Positions 34,208 through 44,163 of a stretch of DNA of 64,000 nt are shown here, piece after piece. The position numbers and the translations under genes were made by a program. Within the stretch, counting starts at the first letter, position 1. Each line of letters opens with the position of its first letter. Source of the stretch: Desulfobacteraceae bacterium (lineage in GTDB: Bacteria; Desulfobacterota; Desulfobacteria; Desulfobacterales; JACKCP01); assembly GCA_020633955.1 (NCBI GenBank), contig JACKCP010000002.1, positions 248,001-312,000 on the forward strand, given 5' to 3'. The notes beneath the pieces are model-generated. The model made no database searches and had not been told where the DNA came from. It saw nothing but the letters and a program-made list of their open reading frames with translations.

Positions 34208-36097
34208 ATGCAAAACAGAAAAATTTTCATCCTTGTTATTTTGCTGGTTATTAATTCAGGATGCGGTCTTTATAAAAAAAACGATTTTGAACAGCAGTAC
34301 TCACAGCAGGAAAAAACTGAGTTTGACAGTGCTCAAATAAAATTCAGCAATCGCAAATATGAAGAAGCTCAAAAACTTTACATGAATTTCATAAACAGAT
34401 TTCCAGACTCTGTTCTTGTTCCTGAGGCATATCTGAAAACAGCACTTATTACAGAACCGGATAATTCTGAAAAAGCTCTTGAAATTTATCTTCAAATCAT
34501 CAGAGATTATCCCGATTCAGATGCATTTTTTGAAGCCTCTATTCATGCGGCCAATATTCTTGCCGGGATCTCAAGGCCACAAGAGGCAATTTCCATATGC
34601 GATAAGGCTTTATCAAAAACTGATTCAGAAAATATGAGAATAAGAATTCTATATGCCAAGGCAAACGCATTATTTAACCTTCAAAAATATTATGATGCAG
34701 TAGATGTCTACAATGAAATATTCATGAAAGATCCGGGCCAATATCCTCAAATAAGACCATTTATTGCTAAAACTGCATCACAAATGGATAAAGAATCCCT
34801 TTTAAAATCCTTTGATCTTTTTTTGAACAATGATGCATCAGCACTTTTCAAAAAATATTTTGCGCTTGCTCTTTTAAAGGAAAACAACCAGTCAGATGCA
34901 AAAAAAATCTTACAGGAGATATTAGATAAATATCCTGCAACCGAAACCTATTTCGAAGCAAAAGATGAGCTGCAGCTAATTGAAAAAAAAGGAAAAATTT
35001 CAATTGGAGTAATACTGCCGCTCTCGGGTCAGTTTGCACCATATGGAGAAATGGCTCTTAAAGCAATTCAGTTTGCTGTTTCTGATTTTACCTACCAGAA
35101 CCCTGGAATAAACATTAAACTTCTGATTGAAGATAACAGATCACTTGATACAGGATCAGAGGAAGCTGCAAAAAAGCTGATCGAAAACAAGGTTTCAGCA
35201 ATAGTAGGTCCTTTTCATACGGCTGAAAAAGCATGCGAATATGCTGAAAAAAATCTTATACCAATAATTCCAATGACCCATAAGCCGTCAATAACCAAAA
35301 ACAAAAAATTTGTTTTCAGACATTTTATAACCCCTTCCATGCAGGCTGAGGCACTGGTAACTTTTGCCAGAGAAAAACTTTCCCTGGATACTTTTGCAAT
35401 TTTATATCCTGACGAATCCTACGGAGAAACTTTTATGGACGCTTTTTTTGACTCAGCCATAAAAAATGGATGCAAAATAATGGGTGTTGAAAAATACTCC
35501 ACTGATTCAGCAGATTTTTCCGACTCAATAAAAAAGCTTACAGGGCTTTATTATAAAGACTTAAGAGAAATCAAACCTGAAAGCGACAAAATTGATACTG
35601 AAGATGAAGAGCTAAAGCCGGTAATAGATTTTAAAGCCGTATTTATTCCTGACGGACCCTTAAAAGCCGCATCAATAGCACCCCAGCTTGCCTATTTTGA
35701 CGTTTATGATGCTGTATTTCTAGGCCCTAATCTCTGGAATGATGAAAGACTTGTAAAATCCAGTGAAGGCTATATCAAAAAAGCCTATTTCACCTCTCTT
35801 TTTTTTGAACAGTCTGAAGATGAAAAAATAAAAACATTCAGCGATTCCTTTGAATCCTTATTTGGACAAAAACCCGGCTTTATTGAAGCCATCAGCTATG
35901 ACAGCGCAATGATCCTTTTCAACTCTGTAAAAAAAGCCGGCTCTGCATCTCCTGAACTGATTCGGGACGCAATTATTTCCACCTCTGTTTTTGACTCAAT
36001 CACAGGCCCAACCTTTTTTGAAATAAATGGTGAATGTGTCAAGGAACTTATTATTCTTCAGTCAGATAACAAAGGAATAAAAGCAGCAGTTTTTTAA
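34208..36097 (+). CDS. LpoA-like lipoprotein: TPR plus periplasmic-binding fold
   Basis: 629 residues. The signal peptide ends in a lipobox (NSGC, Cys19). Residues 40-255 are TPR-like helical repeats, including FPDSVLVPEAYLKTA and YPDSDAFFEASIHAA. From about 263 (ISIGVILPLSGQFAPYGEMAL) to the end there is a type-1 periplasmic-binding fold as in branched-chain amino-acid receptors and LpoA. LpoA activates penicillin-binding protein 1A from the outer membrane, and the same layout suggests a PBP activator here. No transporter genes are adjacent, which argues against an ABC-transport role. The macrodomain gene follows after 10 bp. Confidence 0.8.
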   Translation: MQNRKIFILVILLVINSGCGLYKKNDFEQQYSQQEKTEFDSAQIKFSNRKYEEAQKLYMNFINRFPDSVLVPEAYLKTALITEPDNSEKALEIYLQIIRDYPDSDAFFEASIHAANILAGISRPQEAISICDKALSKTDSENMRIRILYAKANALFNLQKYYDAVDVYNEIFMKDPGQYPQIRPFIAKTASQMDKESLLKSFDLFLNNDASALFKKYFALALLKENNQSDAKKILQEILDKYPATETYFEAKDELQLIEKKGKISIGVILPLSGQFAPYGEMALKAIQFAVSDFTYQNPGINIKLLIEDNRSLDTGSEEAAKKLIENKVSAIVGPFHTAEKACEYAEKNLIPIIPMTHKPSITKNKKFVFRHFITPSMQAEALVTFAREKLSLDTFAILYPDESYGETFMDAFFDSAIKNGCKIMGVEKYSTDSADFSDSIKKLTGLYYKDLREIKPESDKIDTEDEELKPVIDFKAVFIPDGPLKAASIAPQLAYFDVYDAVFLGPNLWNDERLVKSSEGYIKKAYFTSLFFEQSEDEKIKTFSDSFESLFGQKPGFIEAISYDSAMILFNSVKKAGSASPELIRDAIISTSVFDSITGPTFFEINGECVKELIILQSDNKGIKAAVF

Positions 36098-36107
36098 AGG
36101 ATAAAAC

Positions 36108-36641
36108 ATGAATAAAATATCAGATCAAATCCAGATTCTTAAAGGCGACATTACTAAAATTAAAGCGGATGCAATTGTAAACGCGGCAAACACAAGCCTG
36201 CTTGGAGGAGGCGGTGTTGACGGTGCAATTCACCATGCAGCCGGCCCTGAACTTCTCGAGGAATGCAGAAGACTAAATGGCTGTAAAACAGGAGAAGCCA
36301 AGTTAACCAGGGCCTATTTAATAAGTACGGCTCAATATATAATCCACACACCAGGACCAGTTTACAAAAATCTTGATAATGACTCTTTTTTGCTGGAAAA
36401 TTCCTATAAAAATTCACTTTTGCTTGCTTTTTCCAAAGAACTTAACTCAATCGCTTTTCCTGCAATCAGCTGCGGAGTATACGGCTATCCTCCAGACAAG
36501 GCGGCAAGGATTGCAATTACAACTGTAATAAATTTCTTAAAGAAAAACACCTTTCCAAAAAAAGTAATTTTTGTCCTTTTTTCAGATGACCTTAAAAGTA
36601 TCTATGATGAAACTTTTAATGAATTAAAAAATGATGTTTAG
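36108..36641 (+). CDS. Macrodomain protein (O-acetyl-ADP-ribose deacetylase-like)
   Basis: 177 residues, a single macrodomain: AIVNAANTSLLGGGGVDGAIHHAAG near 24-48 is the ADP-ribose-binding and catalytic loop of the MacroD/YmdB group, and PAISCGVYGYPPDKAARIA near 118 the second phosphate loop. It probably removes ADP-ribose or deacetylates O-acetyl-ADP-ribose. It is likely co-transcribed with the upstream lipoprotein gene. No ADP-ribosyltransferase was seen nearby. Confidence 0.92.
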   Translation: MNKISDQIQILKGDITKIKADAIVNAANTSLLGGGGVDGAIHHAAGPELLEECRRLNGCKTGEAKLTRAYLISTAQYIIHTPGPVYKNLDNDSFLLENSYKNSLLLAFSKELNSIAFPAISCGVYGYPPDKAARIAITTVINFLKKNTFPKKVIFVLFSDDLKSIYDETFNELKNDV

Positions 36642-36890
36642 TTATTCCACAAAAGCTCTTTTTATCCTTCAGTTTAAGTTAAAAAACTGGCAAAAAAGGT
36701 TTTCTTTTGCAATCAAAATGGCTTAATAAATATTAACCAAAGTCAAAGTTTGCCTTTATTTTTTTTTCTGATAAAGTCCTTTCAATTCAAAATCAAAGTC
36801 ATTTTACTTCCAGGTTTTTATTTATCAGTAAAAACTTTGGCTGATTTTCTATTATTAATTCATATTTATTATGCCGGGAGACACGAAACA

Positions 36891-37817
36891 ATGAAAAAAA
36901 TTTTTATTAATGCAGTTTTGCTTTTTTTATTTTTAATCCCTTCTGCTTTCTCATATGACCTTCCTTCCGTAAATCTGGGTTTTACGAGTTTCCTTGACGG
37001 AGGACCACCTGCGGGACCTGGCCTTTACTTTGCTCAGTATATCCAGTACTGGAATTCTGATAAGCTCACAGATCAGAATGGAGATAGAGCTCTCCCTTCT
37101 TTTGCAGATGAAAAACTTGATGCCTGGATAAGCCTTACCCAGTTCATATACCAGTCTGACAGGGAAATTGCCAGAGGTATAAAACCCGGACTTGACATAA
37201 TTATACCGTCAGTATCGCTTGATATGTCTTATAAAACCGGAAATCCCAATTTCCCGCAGGACAATGGATCAGGAATTGGAGATATTTTAGTTGGCCCTTA
37301 TATTCAGTGGGATCCAGTTATGGGAAACCAGGGTCCTCTTTTCGTTCAGAGAATTGAGTTCCAGTTTATTCTTCCAACAGGCAAATACGACAAAGATAAA
37401 GCTCTAAATCCAGGAAGCAATTTTTTTTCATTTAATCCATACTGGTCAGGTACATTGTTTTTAAATCAAAAAACTACAATGTCAGCAAGGATACACTATC
37501 TGTGGAACGATGAAAATGATGATACAAATGTCAAGGCAGGCCAGGCAGTACACGCAAATTTTGCTCTTGCATATGAGCTTGTCAAAAACAGATTCAGAGC
37601 AGGGATAAATGGATACTGGCTTAAACAGATTACAGAATCAGAAATAAACGGAAAAAAGTCAGAATCTTCAAAAGAGCAGGTTTTTGCAGCAGGTCCAGGC
37701 TGTGTTTATCATATCTCAAAGGATAACCATATTTTTATTAATTCATATTTTGAAACAAACGCTGAAAACAGGCCTGAAGGATTTAAACTCAATTTGAGAT
37801 GGGTACATCACTTCTAA
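36891..37817 (+). CDS. SphA/MetA-type outer-membrane beta-barrel protein
   Basis: 308 residues from the ATG at 36891, which begins a clear signal peptide (MKKIFINAVLLFLFLIPSAFS) and has GGGAGA upstream. The earlier in-frame start at 36750 would place about 47 extra residues before it. The mature part alternates polar and hydrophobic residues as in a beta-barrel and ends in LRWVHHF. The opening NLGFTSFLDGGPPAGPGLYF is typical of the 'phenol degradation protein meta'/SphA family of presumed channels. The solute is unknown. Confidence 0.75.
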   Translation: MKKIFINAVLLFLFLIPSAFSYDLPSVNLGFTSFLDGGPPAGPGLYFAQYIQYWNSDKLTDQNGDRALPSFADEKLDAWISLTQFIYQSDREIARGIKPGLDIIIPSVSLDMSYKTGNPNFPQDNGSGIGDILVGPYIQWDPVMGNQGPLFVQRIEFQFILPTGKYDKDKALNPGSNFFSFNPYWSGTLFLNQKTTMSARIHYLWNDENDDTNVKAGQAVHANFALAYELVKNRFRAGINGYWLKQITESEINGKKSESSKEQVFAAGPGCVYHISKDNHIFINSYFETNAENRPEGFKLNLRWVHHF

Positions 37818-37852
37818 AAACAAGATGCACTTAAATTTTTTGCTCTGGAAGA

Positions 37853-37892
37853 TTAAATTGCATCAGTAGATATTATGACTGATGCAATTTAA
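37853..37892. terminator. Bidirectional hairpin between convergent genes
   Basis: TTAAATTGCATCAGT and ACTGATGCAATTTAA form a perfect 15-bp inverted repeat with a 10-nt loop. A second palindrome (CAGCGACTT, C, AAGTCGCTG; 37918-37936) overlaps the msbA stop codon. Both lie between the convergent barrel-protein and msbA genes. Confidence 0.65.
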
Positions 37893-37925
37893 CTCGTCAG
37901 ATTGACTTAATTTTGAACAGCGACT

Positions 37926-39683
37926 TCAAGTCGCTGATTCAAGATACTGCAGTTCATAAAGAGACTTATATGAACCATTCTTCTCAAGAAGTTCAAGGTG
38001 AGTCCCTGTTTCTGCTATTTCACCGTTTTCAATAACTACTATTCTGTCTGCATTTGAGATTGTAGAAAGCCTGTGGGCTATCATGAATGTTGTTCTTCCC
38101 TGCATAAGATTTTCCAGAGCTTTTTGTACTATTTTTTCTGCACTTGTATCAAGAGCTGATGTTGCCTCATCAAGTACTAGAATTGGAGCGTCTTTTATCA
38201 AGGCTCTTGCTATGCAGAGTCTCTGTTTCTGGCCTCCTGAGAGTCTGTTTCCAAATTCGCCTATTACAGTGTCAAAACCATCAGGAAAATCCATTATAAA
38301 ATCATAAGCAAAAGCAGACTTTGCTGCCAAAACAACATCTTCGTATGAGGCATCCCTTTTTCCATAGGCAATATTTGAATAAATCGTATCATTAAACAAA
38401 ATAGGCTCCTGTGTAACAAAGGCAACCTGGTCCCTTAAATTAGAAAGCTTAAGGTTTCTTACATCAATATGATCTATCAATACTCTTCCCTTTGAAACAT
38501 CAAAGAATCTTGGAATAAGGTTTACAAGACTGGTTTTTCCTCCGCCGCTCATTCCAACAAGAGCAATCACCTCTCCTTTTTTTACAGAAAGATTTATTTT
38601 TTTTAATATATATTCATCGCACCCATTATATCTGAACCAGACATCTTCAAAAGTTACAAAATGAGATTGTTTTTCAATCAGCACTGCATCTTTTTTTTCT
38701 TCCAGATCAGATTTTCTTTCAATTATATCATAAACCCTGTCAACAGCCGATAATCCCTGCTGAACTGCATTGTTCAGCTTTGATATTTTTTTTACAGGGT
38801 CATAAAGCATAATTACTGAGGCTAGAAATGAAATAAATGTCCCGGTTGTGTAAACACCAGAAATAACACGAGATCCTCCATACCAGATAATAAAAGCCAC
38901 ACCTGCTCCTGCAAGCACCTCCATTACAGGAGATGACAAAGCTTTTACAATTGCATTTTTTATTTCCATTTTAAATATAAAAGCTGTTTTTTCATAAAAC
39001 CTTTTCTTTTCATAGTTTTCCATGGAAAAGGCCTTTATGATTTTAGCACCAACAAGAGTTTCATGGGCAAAGGAATTCATTTCAGCCATTGCCTCCTGAC
39101 AGCCTGTTGAAACCTTTCTTACCTTTCTTCCAAAAAATACTATTGGATAAAATGCCAGAGGAAGAACTAAAACTGCAAAAAGTGCAAGACTCCATATCTG
39201 GTAGAAAATAACTCCTATTAAAAAGCAGATTGTAAAAAAATCCCTTAAGGTTGATGTTATGGTTGTGGAAACCATATTTTTAATAATATTAACATCATTG
39301 GAAAGCCTTGACATCAGCTCGCCTGTTTTCTCACCCTCAAAAAAAGAAAGCGGGAGATCCTGAATTTTTGAATAAAGGTTATCTCTTATTTTTCTTATTA
39401 TTACCTGCCCAAGATAATTTAGAAAATACTCCTGTCCGTAAAGGCCGAGCCCCCTTAAAAAATAAATTATCAAAACTGCAAAAGGAAGCAGTTTAAGCAT
39501 ATCTTCTTTCTTATTTATAAAAACATCATCAAGTACCGGTTTTATTATATATGCAGATGCAGCAGTTGAAGCAGACACAACAAGCATACATACTATTGCA
39601 AAAGCAAGGTGTGTCCATCTGGTCTTGATATATCCGGCTATTTCCCTGTGTCTTGGTTTGATTTTTGTTTTTCTAAAAAACAT
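37926..39683 (-). CDS. msbA: MsbA-type lipid A flippase (ABC exporter)
   Basis: 585 residues. Six membrane helices lie in 1-320, then an ATP-binding domain with Walker A VGMSGGGKTSL near 378, Q-loop VTQEP, signature LSGGQKQR near 480 and Walker B PILVLDEATSALD near 500. It is a homodimeric half-transporter that flips lipid A-core across the inner membrane. Position after lpxB on the same strand, with repeat R2 between, supports MsbA over another exporter. Confidence 0.9.
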   Translation of the reverse strand: MFFRKTKIKPRHREIAGYIKTRWTHLAFAIVCMLVVSASTAASAYIIKPVLDDVFINKKEDMLKLLPFAVLIIYFLRGLGLYGQEYFLNYLGQVIIRKIRDNLYSKIQDLPLSFFEGEKTGELMSRLSNDVNIIKNMVSTTITSTLRDFFTICFLIGVIFYQIWSLALFAVLVLPLAFYPIVFFGRKVRKVSTGCQEAMAEMNSFAHETLVGAKIIKAFSMENYEKKRFYEKTAFIFKMEIKNAIVKALSSPVMEVLAGAGVAFIIWYGGSRVISGVYTTGTFISFLASVIMLYDPVKKISKLNNAVQQGLSAVDRVYDIIERKSDLEEKKDAVLIEKQSHFVTFEDVWFRYNGCDEYILKKINLSVKKGEVIALVGMSGGGKTSLVNLIPRFFDVSKGRVLIDHIDVRNLKLSNLRDQVAFVTQEPILFNDTIYSNIAYGKRDASYEDVVLAAKSAFAYDFIMDFPDGFDTVIGEFGNRLSGGQKQRLCIARALIKDAPILVLDEATSALDTSAEKIVQKALENLMQGRTTFMIAHRLSTISNADRIVVIENGEIAETGTHLELLEKNGSYKSLYELQYLESAT

Positions 39684-39760
39684 AATTTGTATCGTCTTTC
39701 AAATTCATCTGTTAAAAATTCAAATAGCTTTATCAGTGCTTGTTTAAATCAGGGTTATTT

Positions 39761-39903
39761 ATTAAACTTGATTGCTGAGCTAGAACGGCCTTCTTTCCCC
39801 ATTTTAAGGTCGGATCAGGAAATTTATTCTCAAAATAGTACATGAAACCTGAAGGTTAAACTTTTTCCGTAAATGAACAAAAAATCTGATTTTCAGCCAA
39901 TCC
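39761..39903 (-). repeat. Interspersed repeat, copy R2
   Basis: On the minus strand it starts GATTGGCTGAAAATCAGATT, then TTTTTTGTTCATTTACGGAA, and later GGCCGTTCTAGCTCAGCA. It matches the copy at 59301-59450 over its full length with scattered changes. A 40-codon frame starting MYYFENKFPDP is open in it but is closed by stops in the other copies. Confidence 0.75.
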
Positions 39904-39920
39904 CCACTTCTGATTAACAA

Positions 39921-41075
39921 TCAGGCATTTGCCATATTCAAGGCAATTTTTGCAACTCTTTTTGCAACTCCATTTGATCCAAGCATTGCTCTTACTTCGT
40001 TTAGGTCATTTATCATTTTCAAATAAACATCTTCTTCCCTTAGATAATAAACAACTGCATTTTTAATTTTTTCAGGATTTGCATCATTTTGTATGAATTC
40101 AGGTACAACTTCCCTCCCGGCAATGATTGAAGCAAGCCCGATAAAAGGAGTTTTTATTAAAAGTTTTCCAGCAAAATATGTTAAAGATGAGACCTTATAC
40201 ATTATAACCATTGGAATTTTAGCAACAGCTGCTTCAAGTGTCACGGTCCCAGAAGCTGCAACAAGAAAATCTGCTTTTTCAAAAACCCTGTAAACACTCC
40301 CTTCTTCAACTTCAATATCAATAATATCAGTATATTTTTTGAGCATTGAATAAAAAAAATCTTCTTCTCCTGAGCATGCAAAGGATACAATAAATTTTAC
40401 TTTTTCAAATTCCCTTGAGATCAGTACTGCAGTTTCAAGCATTATTTTAAGATGTCTTTTCAGCTCTCCCTTTCTTGATCCAGGAAGCATTCCAATAACA
40501 GGAGCAGCTGATATTTCTGCAAATTTCCTGTTTTTTTTCTCAGGTATTTCATAGTCAAGCAGGGGGTTCCCAACAAAGGTTGATGGAATATCAAATTCAT
40601 CGTAAATATTTTTTTCAAAAGGAAAAATAAGAGCTGAATGATCTGTAAATTTTTTAATTTTTTCTATTCTTTTTGAATTCCATGCCCAGAATTTAGGACT
40701 TATGTAATATAAAACCTTGGTTTTATTTTTTTTTGCAAATTCGGCAAGCCGTAAATTAAATCCCGGGTAATCAATGAGAATTAAAATATCTGGATTTAAA
40801 TCTTTTATTGCATACTGTGCCATCTTTTTTGCTTCTGATATCACTTTCAGGTTATAAGCAACATCAGTAATACCCATAAAGGAAAGATCTTCAGATTTAA
40901 AAAAAGCTGAAAAGCCCTCTCTTCTCATTCTTCTGCCACCGATTCCAAATATTTTACAGCCGGGACACAGCCTGAAAAGTTCTAAAACAAGATTTGCCCC
41001 ATGAAGATCTCCTGATGACTCTCCGCAAACAATCATTATTTTTTTTGATTTTAAAGAATCCTTAATTTCATTCAA
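39921..41075 (-). CDS. lpxB: Lipid-A-disaccharide synthase LpxB
   Basis: 384 residues from a TTG at 41075 that overlaps the lpxI stop (TTGAATGA) and has AAGGAG seven bases upstream; a longer start upstream has no such signal. Motifs are MIVCGESSGDLHGANLV near 14, GIGGRRMRREGF near 45, PKFWAWNSKRIEKIKK near 125 and GMLPGSRKGELKRH near 190. It joins UDP-diacylglucosamine and lipid X to form the lipid A disaccharide. Confidence 0.95.
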   Translation of the reverse strand: MNEIKDSLKSKKIMIVCGESSGDLHGANLVLELFRLCPGCKIFGIGGRRMRREGFSAFFKSEDLSFMGITDVAYNLKVISEAKKMAQYAIKDLNPDILILIDYPGFNLRLAEFAKKNKTKVLYYISPKFWAWNSKRIEKIKKFTDHSALIFPFEKNIYDEFDIPSTFVGNPLLDYEIPEKKNRKFAEISAAPVIGMLPGSRKGELKRHLKIMLETAVLISREFEKVKFIVSFACSGEEDFFYSMLKKYTDIIDIEVEEGSVYRVFEKADFLVAASGTVTLEAAVAKIPMVIMYKVSSLTYFAGKLLIKTPFIGLASIIAGREVVPEFIQNDANPEKIKNAVVYYLREEDVYLKMINDLNEVRAMLGSNGVAKRVAKIALNMANA

Positions 41076-41904
41076 ACCCTCGCTCCTTAAAAAAAAGATC
41101 GTCAACGGCAACTACACAAATATTGTTTTGATCTGCTGTTTTGATCAGCTCATCTGAATTTAAAACATTGGTTTTTCCTGTTTCAACTGCAAGAACATCC
41201 AGACCATATTTTTTCATCTGAATAATAGTTTCAGGCCCAATTGAAGGCAGATCAAATCTTAAGTCCTGATTTGGCTTTGAGGTTTTTACAACAACGCCTC
41301 CTTTGTTTGAGAGACTTCCGCCACGTTTTATTGTTTCATCAGTACCTTCAACTGCTTCAACTGCAATTATACTTCCCCCTGACACAACAACGGTTTGACC
41401 GATATCAAGGAAACCAATTGACTTTGCAGCATTAAACCCAAGCCATATATCATTTAAATTATCTTTTACAGGTTGTTTTCTTGTCCAGACCCCTCTTTTT
41501 GCAAGAAGTTCCGGAATTAAATCAGATGAACTGCAGATTTTAATCCCATGTGATTCCATGATATTTGAAAACGCTCTTAAAACATTATCATCATTTGTAG
41601 TTTTCAATTTTGCAATGGCTTTTAATGCCAGAGAGTCAGGCCTTACGTCAAAAAAAAGCCTTGTTTTTCTTATCCCGCCAATCATGACAGCTTCATCAAC
41701 AAGGTTTTTTCTGAAAAAATTTATTATTTTTTTGACCTGTCCGACATAAATCCAGTTCACCTGCTCTGCAACATCTTCAATTTCTTTTGAGGCCTCATTT
41801 TTAAACGCAGACACATAAACCTTAAAACCTTCACTTTTTGCCTTTTCTGCAAAAACAAGAGGGAATTCACCGTTTCCCGCAATCAGACCTATTTTTTTTT
41901 CCAA
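41068..41904 (-). CDS. lpxI: UDP-2,3-diacylglucosamine pyrophosphatase LpxI
   Basis: 278 residues of the DUF1009/LpxI family: IGLIAGNGEFPLVFAEKAK at 5-23, GGIRKTRLFFDVRPD near 77, GIWTRKQP-like VWTRKQPVKDN near 135 and GGSLSNKGGVVVKTSKPNQD near 195. LpxI hydrolyses UDP-diacylglucosamine to lipid X and replaces LpxH in many alpha- and deltaproteobacteria. It sits between lpxA and lpxB. Confidence 0.95.
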   Translation of the reverse strand: MEKKIGLIAGNGEFPLVFAEKAKSEGFKVYVSAFKNEASKEIEDVAEQVNWIYVGQVKKIINFFRKNLVDEAVMIGGIRKTRLFFDVRPDSLALKAIAKLKTTNDDNVLRAFSNIMESHGIKICSSSDLIPELLAKRGVWTRKQPVKDNLNDIWLGFNAAKSIGFLDIGQTVVVSGGSIIAVEAVEGTDETIKRGGSLSNKGGVVVKTSKPNQDLRFDLPSIGPETIIQMKKYGLDVLAVETGKTNVLNSDELIKTADQNNICVVAVDDLFFKERGFE

Positions 41905-41913
41905 TTTTCAACT

Positions 41914-42687
41914 CTATCTTGTAATACCCCGTGAAGAATTTTCAATAAAACTTAAAAATTGATCAACCTCAGGTGTTAATTGAACTTCATTTTTAATTTT
42001 TTCAAGTGCATCATTTACTGTCAAATCAAGCCTGAACATAATTTTATAGGCTTTTTTTAAAAGTGAAAGAGCCTCCTGTGAAAAACCTCTTCTTTCAAGA
42101 CCAATTTTATTTAAACCGTGTAAAACAGCCCTGTCCCCCGAAGCAATCACAAAGGGAGGAACATCTTTAACAATTGCAGATTTTCCTCCTATATAGCTAT
42201 GACTTCCAAGATGAACAAACTGATGTACTGCCGCAAAGCCGCCCAGTATAACATAATCTTCAGCAATAACATGACCTGCCAAAGTTGCATTGTTTGACAT
42301 TATTACATTGTTTCCTGTTTTGCAGTCATGGGCAATATGAGTGTACGACATAAGAAGGTTATTGTCACCGACTTCAGTAATTCCGCCGCCTTCGCCTGTT
42401 CCGCGGTTAAGGGTTGCAAATTCACGGATAACAGTATTTTTACCAACTTTAAGAACGGTTTTTTCCCCTTTGAATTTTAGATCCTGTGGAATTGAGCCAA
42501 CAGAGGCAAATGGAAAAATCTGACAATCAGATCCAATATCAGTGTACTGATGAATCATAGCATGTGCACCGATTTTGCAGCCTGAACCTATTATTACATC
42601 CGAATCAACAACAGCATAAGGGCCTATTTCTACATCATCTGCAATTTGAGCATTTGCATCTATAATTGCAGTTGGATGAATCTTCAT
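41914..42687 (-). CDS. lpxA: UDP-GlcNAc acyltransferase LpxA
   Basis: 257 residues with left-handed beta-helix hexapeptide repeats from the start (IHPTAIIDANAQIADDVEIG) to about 185, followed by the helical C-terminus. The catalytic His lies in YTHIAHDCKTG near 120. It adds the first acyl chain to UDP-GlcNAc. It overlaps fabZ by 4 bp (ATGA) and lpxI follows after 9 bp. Confidence 0.95.
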   Translation of the reverse strand: MKIHPTAIIDANAQIADDVEIGPYAVVDSDVIIGSGCKIGAHAMIHQYTDIGSDCQIFPFASVGSIPQDLKFKGEKTVLKVGKNTVIREFATLNRGTGEGGGITEVGDNNLLMSYTHIAHDCKTGNNVIMSNNATLAGHVIAEDYVILGGFAAVHQFVHLGSHSYIGGKSAIVKDVPPFVIASGDRAVLHGLNKIGLERRGFSQEALSLLKKAYKIMFRLDLTVNDALEKIKNEVQLTPEVDQFLSFIENSSRGITR

Positions 42688-43133
42688 AACCGTCCTTTCT
42701 CCATTACAGCCATAAATTCAGCATTACACACTTTGACATCAGAGACATAGCATTCACCTTTTACCCTGAATGCACTTGCTCTTTTCTTTAGTATTTCCAT
42801 TTCTATTATCAGCTGATCGCCTGGCAATACAGGTTTCCTGAAGCGTGCGCCATCTATTCCTCCCAGATAAAAAAAATCATCACTGGCTCCATAGGAATAA
42901 TTAACAAGAAGAGCTCCTGTCTGGGCCATTGCTTCAAGTATCATGACACCTGGCATAACAGGTTTTCCTGGGAAATGTCCCTGGAAATAGGGTTCATTAA
43001 AAGTTACATTTTTCAGACCTTTAATTTTTTTGCCCGGATCTATTTCAAGAATCTTGTCCACCATGAGAAAAGGATATCTGTGAAGCAAAATTCCAAGAAT
43101 TTCAGCAATATTCAAAGTTTTTTCATTCTGCAT
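42684..43133 (-). CDS. fabZ: 3-hydroxyacyl-ACP dehydratase FabZ
   Basis: 149 residues, hotdog fold, with HRYPFLMVDKI near 18 and the active-site helix FQGHFPGKPVMPGVMILEAM near 50-69 (His and Glu catalytic). It competes with LpxA/LpxD for hydroxyacyl-ACP by dehydrating it. Its ATG lies 11 bp inside the end of lpxD, and its stop overlaps lpxA. Confidence 0.95.
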   Translation of the reverse strand: MQNEKTLNIAEILGILLHRYPFLMVDKILEIDPGKKIKGLKNVTFNEPYFQGHFPGKPVMPGVMILEAMAQTGALLVNYSYGASDDFFYLGGIDGARFRKPVLPGDQLIIEMEILKKRASAFRVKGECYVSDVKVCNAEFMAVMEKGRL

Positions 43134-44163
43134 TTTTCTTTTTTTCTATACTTTCCAGTCTTTTCTCAATCAGGAACACCTTTTTTCTAAGATCAGGAAG
43201 TCTTCCTAGAATATTTGAAACCTTGAGCCACAGCTTGTGGGGCATTTCAGGAATACCGGAGACAACATTGCCATCTTTAATATTTCCTGTAACGCCTGTC
43301 ATGGGACCAACAATTACAAAGTCACCGATTTTAAGATGACCGGATATCCCTGCCTTACCTGCGATTATACAGTTTCTACCTATTTTTGTACTTCCGGCCA
43401 CCCCAGATTGTGCAACAAGTATTGTATTATCGCCAATTTCAACATTATGTGCAATATGTACCTGGTTGTCTGTTTTTACGCATTTACCAATAACAGTATT
43501 CCCAAAAGTACCGCGGTCTATTGTATTTGAAGCACCTATTTCACAGTCATCATTAATTATTACCCTGCCAAGGTGATTGATTTTTATCCAGGAACCCGCA
43601 TCAGGTGCAAATCCAAAACCATCACATCCAATTACAGTTCCTGAGTGAATTATCACTCTGCTGCCTATTTCAGTCTCCGGGTAAATAACAACTCCCGGAT
43701 AAATCCTGGAATTGTTTCCAATGACAACATTGTCTCCAATTGTTGTATTTGGATATATATATACATCATCTCCAAGGACAACATTATCCCCTATTACACA
43801 GCAGGCTCCCACATAAACATTTTTTCCATAACTGAAAGAACTTCCGATGTTTGCATTTGCATGAATCATTGCCTCTTTTTTTTCAAGAGGATGGAAAAGG
43901 GATACAATTCTTGCAAATGCAGCATATGGGTTTGGATGGACTATAAAATTTATTCCTTCAAAATCAGGAACTTCAGGAACAATAAAAGCCTTTGACGGAC
44001 AAAGAGGTATTTTATTAAGATATTCTTTTGATTTAGCAAGACAGATATCCTTGACCGTAGCAGACTCAAAAGGTGCAACACCTGATATTGCAAAATCAGA
44101 GTTGCCGTGTACCTTTCCATTTATAAACCCTGCAAGTTCTCCAAGAGTATAGATTTTACTCAT
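43123..44163 (-). CDS. lpxD: UDP-3-O-acylglucosamine N-acyltransferase LpxD
   Basis: 346 residues from the ATG at 44163, which overlaps the skp stop (AATGAGTAA) and gives the usual LpxD length; an upstream ATG would add seven residues. The N-terminal uridine-binding domain (about 1-100) is followed by a long hexapeptide-repeat helix with NHLGRVIINDDCEIGASNTI near 200 and the catalytic His region VHIAHNVEIGDNT near 240. It adds the second acyl chain in lipid A synthesis. Confidence 0.95.
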   Translation of the reverse strand: MSKIYTLGELAGFINGKVHGNSDFAISGVAPFESATVKDICLAKSKEYLNKIPLCPSKAFIVPEVPDFEGINFIVHPNPYAAFARIVSLFHPLEKKEAMIHANANIGSSFSYGKNVYVGACCVIGDNVVLGDDVYIYPNTTIGDNVVIGNNSRIYPGVVIYPETEIGSRVIIHSGTVIGCDGFGFAPDAGSWIKINHLGRVIINDDCEIGASNTIDRGTFGNTVIGKCVKTDNQVHIAHNVEIGDNTILVAQSGVAGSTKIGRNCIIAGKAGISGHLKIGDFVIVGPMTGVTGNIKDGNVVSGIPEMPHKLWLKVSNILGRLPDLRKKVFLIEKRLESIEKKKNAE

